Positions 60,909 to 64,000 of a stretch of DNA of 64,000 nt are shown here, one piece after another. A program made the translations under genes and the position numbers. The DNA is from Natrinema sp031626495. GTDB taxonomy: Archaea > Halobacteriota > Halobacteria > Halobacteriales > Natrialbaceae. The stretch covers positions 62,001 to 126,000 of the forward strand of contig NZ_JAMQOJ010000006.1 of NCBI RefSeq assembly GCF_031626495.1. Reading direction: 5' to 3'. Each line of letters opens with the position of its first letter. Position 1 is the stretch's first letter. The notes beneath the pieces were generated by a model. It saw only the letters and a program-made list of their open reading frames with translations, did not search any database and was not told where the DNA came from.

Positions 60909-62102
60909 ATGGGTGTGAGCGAAATGGTCACGCAGCGCACTCGAGCGGGCGTTTTCGCGGCGTGTTTTCTCGCTTCGGCCGGAATGAACGCGTACATGAT
61001 CGCCCCGGCGAGCATCATTCCGCTGCTCGTGGAGGCGTTCGACGTCGACAAGGCCGGGGCGGGGATCGCCATCAGCGCGGCCGTATTAGGGTCTGTCGTC
61101 GTCCAGATCCCGTTCGGCTTCCTGATGGATCGCTACGACAACCGACTGCTGATGACCGCTGGAACAGCCGTGTTCGTGCCGGTCGCGATCGCGGGTTCAT
61201 TTGCGACGAGTTATCCGCTCTTTCTCGTGAGTCGGGCCGTCGCGGGAGTCGCCGGCGGTGCCGTGTTCGTCCTCGGAACCAACGTCGTCGCGCAGGTGTT
61301 TGCCGGGGAGCGACAGGGGGTCGTGACGACGGTGTTCATCGCGAGTGCCCCCCTTGGATTCGCGATCAGCCAGTTCGGCGGTCCGCTCCTCGCTGCCGCG
61401 TTCGGCTGGCAGGCCGTGTTCGTCGCCTACCCGCTCCTCTCCGCGCTGGGCTATCTAGTCTTTCGCCTCTCGAGACCGACGGCGATCCGCACCGGCGATC
61501 GGACCTCGATCCGGGAGTTCGGCAATGCGTTACGAAATCGAGCGGTGCTGCTCGTCTCGCTCTCCGGGTTCTGCTCGTACGTCCTTTACATCTTCATGAA
61601 CTCGTGGATGCCGACGTACGCGACCGAACGGCTGCCGCTGACGCTCGGCGAAGCGGGGGCGATAACGGCGCTGTTGCCGGCCGTCGGCATGCTCGCGCGA
61701 CCCGCCGGCGGCTGGCTTTCGGACTACGTCGGCTATCGTCGACGGTTGATCGTCGTCTGCTCGCTCGCGTTCGCGCTCCCGGCGTTTTTCATCGTCTCGC
61801 GGACGATCTCGATGCTCCTCTTCTCGGCCGTGATGCTCGGTGTCGGCTTCTCACTCCAGTTCGGTATGGGCGTCTACTACGTCTACACGCGAGAACTCGC
61901 CGCAGACGGGACCGGTGGGACGAGCCTCGCCGTGTTCACGTCGATCGCGTTCAGCGGCACGCTCGTCTCCCCGACATTGGGCGGCTGGCTGATCGGCGCG
62001 TTCTCGTGGGAGATGACGTTCTTCCTGTACGCCCTGATCGGCATCGCTGGAATCGGCGTGCTGTTCCTCACGCGCGACTCGAGTCCGGGTCCGACTGGGT
62101 GA
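60909..62102 (+). CDS. Major facilitator superfamily transporter
   Basis: 397 residues with 12 predicted membrane helices. The MFS loop 2-3 motif reads GFLMDRYDNRLLM and the loop 8-9 counterpart GGWLSDYVGYRRRL. Related to NNP/OFA-type organic-anion carriers in overall style, though the substrate is not certain. Divergent from the ligase at 59013. The ATG at 60909 is only two bases after GAGGAG; an in-frame GTG at 60915 or the ATG at 60924 would have better spacing, so the start may be a few codons downstream. Confidence 0.88.
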   Translation: MGVSEMVTQRTRAGVFAACFLASAGMNAYMIAPASIIPLLVEAFDVDKAGAGIAISAAVLGSVVVQIPFGFLMDRYDNRLLMTAGTAVFVPVAIAGSFATSYPLFLVSRAVAGVAGGAVFVLGTNVVAQVFAGERQGVVTTVFIASAPLGFAISQFGGPLLAAAFGWQAVFVAYPLLSALGYLVFRLSRPTAIRTGDRTSIREFGNALRNRAVLLVSLSGFCSYVLYIFMNSWMPTYATERLPLTLGEAGAITALLPAVGMLARPAGGWLSDYVGYRRRLIVVCSLAFALPAFFIVSRTISMLLFSAVMLGVGFSLQFGMGVYYVYTRELAADGTGGTSLAVFTSIAFSGTLVSPTLGGWLIGAFSWEMTFFLYALIGIAGIGVLFLTRDSSPGPTG

Positions 62103-63290
62103 TCAGGCCGAACCCTCGCTTCCGCCGTCCGCATCCGGACCGCCTTCGATGGCCCACTCTTCCAGCCGGTCCGCGGGGGCGTATCGAACCGCACCCGTCT
62201 CGTCGTGTAGCGCGATGAGGAGATCTCGAAGCCGATCGTAGCCGTGTTCGGCGGCTAGACGCGTCGGTCCCTCCGGGAAGCCAGCGCCGAGACGCAGCCC
62301 CTCGTCGATCTCGTTTGGATCGGCCGCGTCGGCCGCGACGAGTTTCGCCGCCTCGTTGATCCCGACGGCGACTAGCCGCGCTTCGATCTCCTCGCGCACT
62401 GCGTCGTTCGGCACGTCCGCACCGCTGTCTTCCCAGTCGTAGAAGCCGCGTCCGGCCTTCTTTCCGAACGCCCCGTCCTCGACCTTCGCCTCGAGCAGCG
62501 GACATGGGGCGTACCCCTCACCGAGGGTTTCGTGCATGTACTCGAGTACGTCGACTGCGACGTCGATCCCAATCTGATCACAGAGTTCGAAACAGCCCAT
62601 TGGGAGGTCGAGGCCGAATTTGGCGGTGCTGTCGACCTCGGCGACGGTGGCGTCGTCCTCGTGGACGATCCAGGCGGCTTCGTTGAGCATCGGCACGAGG
62701 ACGCGATTGACGATGAATCCGGGGGTATCCTTGCGGACTCGGATCGGGGTCTTGTCGAACGACTCGGTCAGGGCTTCGGCGAGATCGAGCGTCTCCTCGG
62801 CCGTGTGTTCGCCCCGAATGACTTCGACGAGCGGCATCCGTACGGGTGGATTGAAGAAGTGCATCCCGCAGAACCGCGCCGGGTCGTCGACCGTTTCGGA
62901 CAGTTCGCTGATCGAGAGCGTCGACGTGTTCGTCGCGTACACCACGTCGTCGGGGGCGTGGGCGTCGAGTTCTCGGTACACATCCTTTTTCAGAGCCATT
63001 CGCTCAGGGACGGCCTCGATAACGACGTCCGCGTCCCGCACCGCGGCCTCGACGTCGACGAACGTCTCGATGCGTTCGAGCGCCGCCGCGGCGTCGTCCT
63101 CCGCGATCCGTCCGGCGTCGACGAGTTTCGTCAGACTCTGCTCGATTCGGTCGTAGCCGTCCCGAACGAGGTCCCCCGAGACGTCTCTGAGGTGGATCGT
63201 GTATCCGGAGAGGGCCGCGACTTCAGCGATTCCGTGGCCCATGCTTCCCGCACCGATGACCGCGATCGTATCGATCTCTGTCGTGTCCAT
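62103..63290 (-). CDS. 3-hydroxyacyl-CoA dehydrogenase, long form
   Basis: 395 residues. NAD motif GAGSMG at 13-18, catalytic His144 in CGMHFFNPPVRMPLVE, C-terminal domain FIVNRVLVPMLNEAAWI and GRGFYDWED. Unlike the 291-residue enzyme at 23338 it continues with a second copy of the helical domain (AVGINEAAKLVA, DEGLRLGAGFPEGPTRLA), as in the dehydrogenase half of FadB-like multifunctional proteins. Converges with the MFS gene with no gap: the stop codons abut at 62102/62103. A TATA-like box lies at 63325-63333. Confidence 0.92.
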   Translation of the reverse strand: MDTTEIDTIAVIGAGSMGHGIAEVAALSGYTIHLRDVSGDLVRDGYDRIEQSLTKLVDAGRIAEDDAAAALERIETFVDVEAAVRDADVVIEAVPERMALKKDVYRELDAHAPDDVVYATNTSTLSISELSETVDDPARFCGMHFFNPPVRMPLVEVIRGEHTAEETLDLAEALTESFDKTPIRVRKDTPGFIVNRVLVPMLNEAAWIVHEDDATVAEVDSTAKFGLDLPMGCFELCDQIGIDVAVDVLEYMHETLGEGYAPCPLLEAKVEDGAFGKKAGRGFYDWEDSGADVPNDAVREEIEARLVAVGINEAAKLVAADAADPNEIDEGLRLGAGFPEGPTRLAAEHGYDRLRDLLIALHDETGAVRYAPADRLEEWAIEGGPDADGGSEGSA

Positions 63291-63324
63291 GGAAAGCGTT
63301 CACTAGCTGATCGTCGTTCGATCG

Positions 63325-63333
63325 TATAAAATA
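63325..63333 (-). promoter_or_regulatory. TATA-like box for the long 3-hydroxyacyl-CoA dehydrogenase
   Basis: TTTTATACG on the minus strand about 39 bases before the ATG at 63290. Confidence 0.5.
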
Positions 63334-63503
63334 GGGTGACGGTCCTGCCACGAATCGAAACCGCATACCGGATTCCGCCACCGCGTGCACAGCCTGTTTT
63401 CGGGGGAACCATTTCTGTCTCGCGAGAGCGTCTAGTGGACCGTAGCGACAGCCGCGGGGACCTCTCTCGGCAGCCGACGATCGGCCACTCGCTCCTCCGT
63501 CGG

Positions 63504-63920
63504 TCAGCGCTCCGGAGCGTTCTCCCGGACGAATTCGACCGTCTCTTCGATCGACGTACCCGGGCCGAAGATCGCCGCGACGCCCTCGTCTCTGAGCCCC
63601 AACCGGTCTTCTTCGGGGATTACGCCGCCGACGAGGACCAGCGTATCGTCCGCGGCGTCGTACTCCTCGAGCCCGTCCATGATCTTCGGGACGAGCGTGT
63701 CGTGGGCGCCCGAGAGGATGGAGATCCCGAGGACGTCGACGTCCTCTTGGACGGCGGCCTGGATGATCTCGTCGGGGGACTTGTGCAATCCGGAGTAGAT
63801 AACCTCGAACCCGGCGTCGCGGAACGCACGCGCGATAACGTGCGCACCGCGGTCGTGACCGTCGAGTCCGACTTTCGCGACCAGGCACCGAATCGATTGC
63901 TGTTTGGTCTCAGTGCTCAT
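63504..63920 (-). CDS. mcmA2: Methylmalonyl-CoA mutase, cobalamin-binding subunit
   Basis: 138 residues, a stand-alone B12-binding domain. The cobalamin-ligand motif DGHDRG (Asp20, His22, Gly25) is in LVAKVGLDGHDRGAHVIARA; SILSGAHDTLVPKI and VLVGGVIPEED complete the fold. With a separate catalytic subunit it interconverts methylmalonyl- and succinyl-CoA, the end of propionyl-CoA use, which odd-chain, branched or levulinate-type breakdown would feed. The large subunit is not in the window. The region just upstream of the ATG may be the end of a mobile element, so its promoter may have been altered. Confidence 0.92.
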   Translation of the reverse strand: MSTETKQQSIRCLVAKVGLDGHDRGAHVIARAFRDAGFEVIYSGLHKSPDEIIQAAVQEDVDVLGISILSGAHDTLVPKIMDGLEEYDAADDTLVLVGGVIPEEDRLGLRDEGVAAIFGPGTSIEETVEFVRENAPER

Positions 63921-63938
63921 GGGAGGATCTATCTTTCC

Positions 63939-64000
63939 TCAAGGAGAGAACCCCGCCGTTTACGGCGGGAGCGAATCCGACACTTCCCACACAAACCACC
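63939..64000 (-). mobile_element. Possible end of an IS200/IS605 (IS1341-type) element
   Basis: CCCGCCG-TTTA-CGGCGGG (63952-63969) is a perfect 7-pair hairpin, flanked by GAGAAC on one side and AGCGAATCCGACAC on the other. On the minus strand this reads GTGTCGGATTCGCT, the hairpin, then GTTCTCTCCTTGA, an order I recall from the right ends of haloarchaeal tnpB elements, where the hairpin is part of the guide RNA scaffold. The tnpB gene would lie beyond the right edge on the minus strand. The call rests on pattern memory only. Confidence 0.4.

Noticed and set aside
1..64000. CRISPR array, tRNA, rRNA, prophage or replication origin
   Set aside because: I saw no regularly spaced repeats, no tRNA-like cloverleaf, no ribosomal sequence, no phage genes and no Orc1/Cdc6 gene. 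The AT-rich block at 32020-32070 is too small and lacks origin boxes I recognise.

Overview
The window reads as chromosomal DNA of a haloarchaeon (class Halobacteria). It is GC-rich, the predicted proteins are strongly acidic (Asp/Glu-rich), many genes have a TATA-like box 26-33 bases upstream of the start codon with no Shine-Dalgarno (leaderless transcripts), and two markers typical of haloarchaea are present: an RdfA-type protein and an archaea-specific SMC-related protein. The genus cannot be fixed from this window. I see no rRNA, tRNA, CRISPR array or prophage. The far right edge may touch an IS200/IS605-type element. Almost all of the window is a catabolic island for acyl-CoA metabolism: five AMP-forming acyl-CoA ligases, three thiolases, two intact acyl-CoA dehydrogenases, four crotonase-fold proteins, two 3-hydroxyacyl-CoA dehydrogenases, three SDRs, two iron-type alcohol dehydrogenases, four luciferase-like (probably F420-dependent) oxidoreductases and two ACAD10-like phosphotransferases.  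Layout. 1-2.7 kb: a thiolase cut by the left edge and an acyl-CoA ligase on the minus strand. 3.0-10.6 kb, plus strand: SDR, a remnant of an acyl-CoA dehydrogenase, a small LvaB/DUF6285-like protein, an ACAD10-like kinase, then hyuA-hyuB and a luciferase-like oxidoreductase joined by ATGA overlaps. 10.6-14.3 kb, minus: a 2-oxoacid (or acetoin) dehydrogenase set, E1alpha-E1beta plus an E2 with two subunit-binding domains, with a divergent SDR at 14.5 kb. 15.8-21.5 kb, minus: a second thiolase/ligase pair, a metallo-beta-lactamase-fold hydrolase and a luciferase-like oxidoreductase. 21.7-26.4 kb: PaaG-like crotonase, small protein, 3-hydroxyacyl-CoA dehydrogenase, acyl-CoA dehydrogenase and an Lrp/AsnC regulator. 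26.4-28.9 kb: SMC-related ATPase and RdfA, the only clearly non-catabolic pair. 28.9-36.4 kb: ligase, quinone-oxidoreductase-like dehydrogenase, hotdog thioesterase, two luciferase-like oxidoreductases, cupin with zinc ribbon and a PadR-type regulator. 36.5-39.0 kb: divergent kinase and ACAD10/11-type dehydrogenase. 39-48 kb: two iron-type alcohol dehydrogenases, thiolase plus DUF35 partner, ligase, cupin, enoyl-CoA hydratase and SDR. 48-52.5 kb: a HisD-like dehydrogenase facing an adenine-deaminase-like amidohydrolase, then a crotonase. 52.5-60.7 kb, minus: an apparent operon of ligase, Tat-lipoprotein binding protein, LivHMGF transporter, cyclase-family hydrolase and enoyl-CoA hydratase. 60.9-64 kb: MFS transporter, long 3-hydroxyacyl-CoA dehydrogenase and the B12-binding subunit of methylmalonyl-CoA mutase.  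How it fits together (inference): organic acids enter through the Liv-type ABC system or the MFS carrier, are activated by one of the ligases, and pass through dehydrogenation, hydration, oxidation and thiolysis. The most striking layer is what looks like an archaeal version of the bacterial levulinate/4-hydroxyacid route (LvaABCDE; ACAD10/11 in animals), where 4-hydroxyacyl-CoA is phosphorylated and the phosphate eliminated. Ligase, SDR, LvaB-like protein and kinase lie together at 1-5.7 kb with a decayed dehydrogenase between them, and a second kinase sits head to head with an intact ACAD10/11-type dehydrogenase at 36.5-39 kb. Propionyl-CoA, an expected end product, would be handled by a mutase such as the one whose small subunit closes the window.
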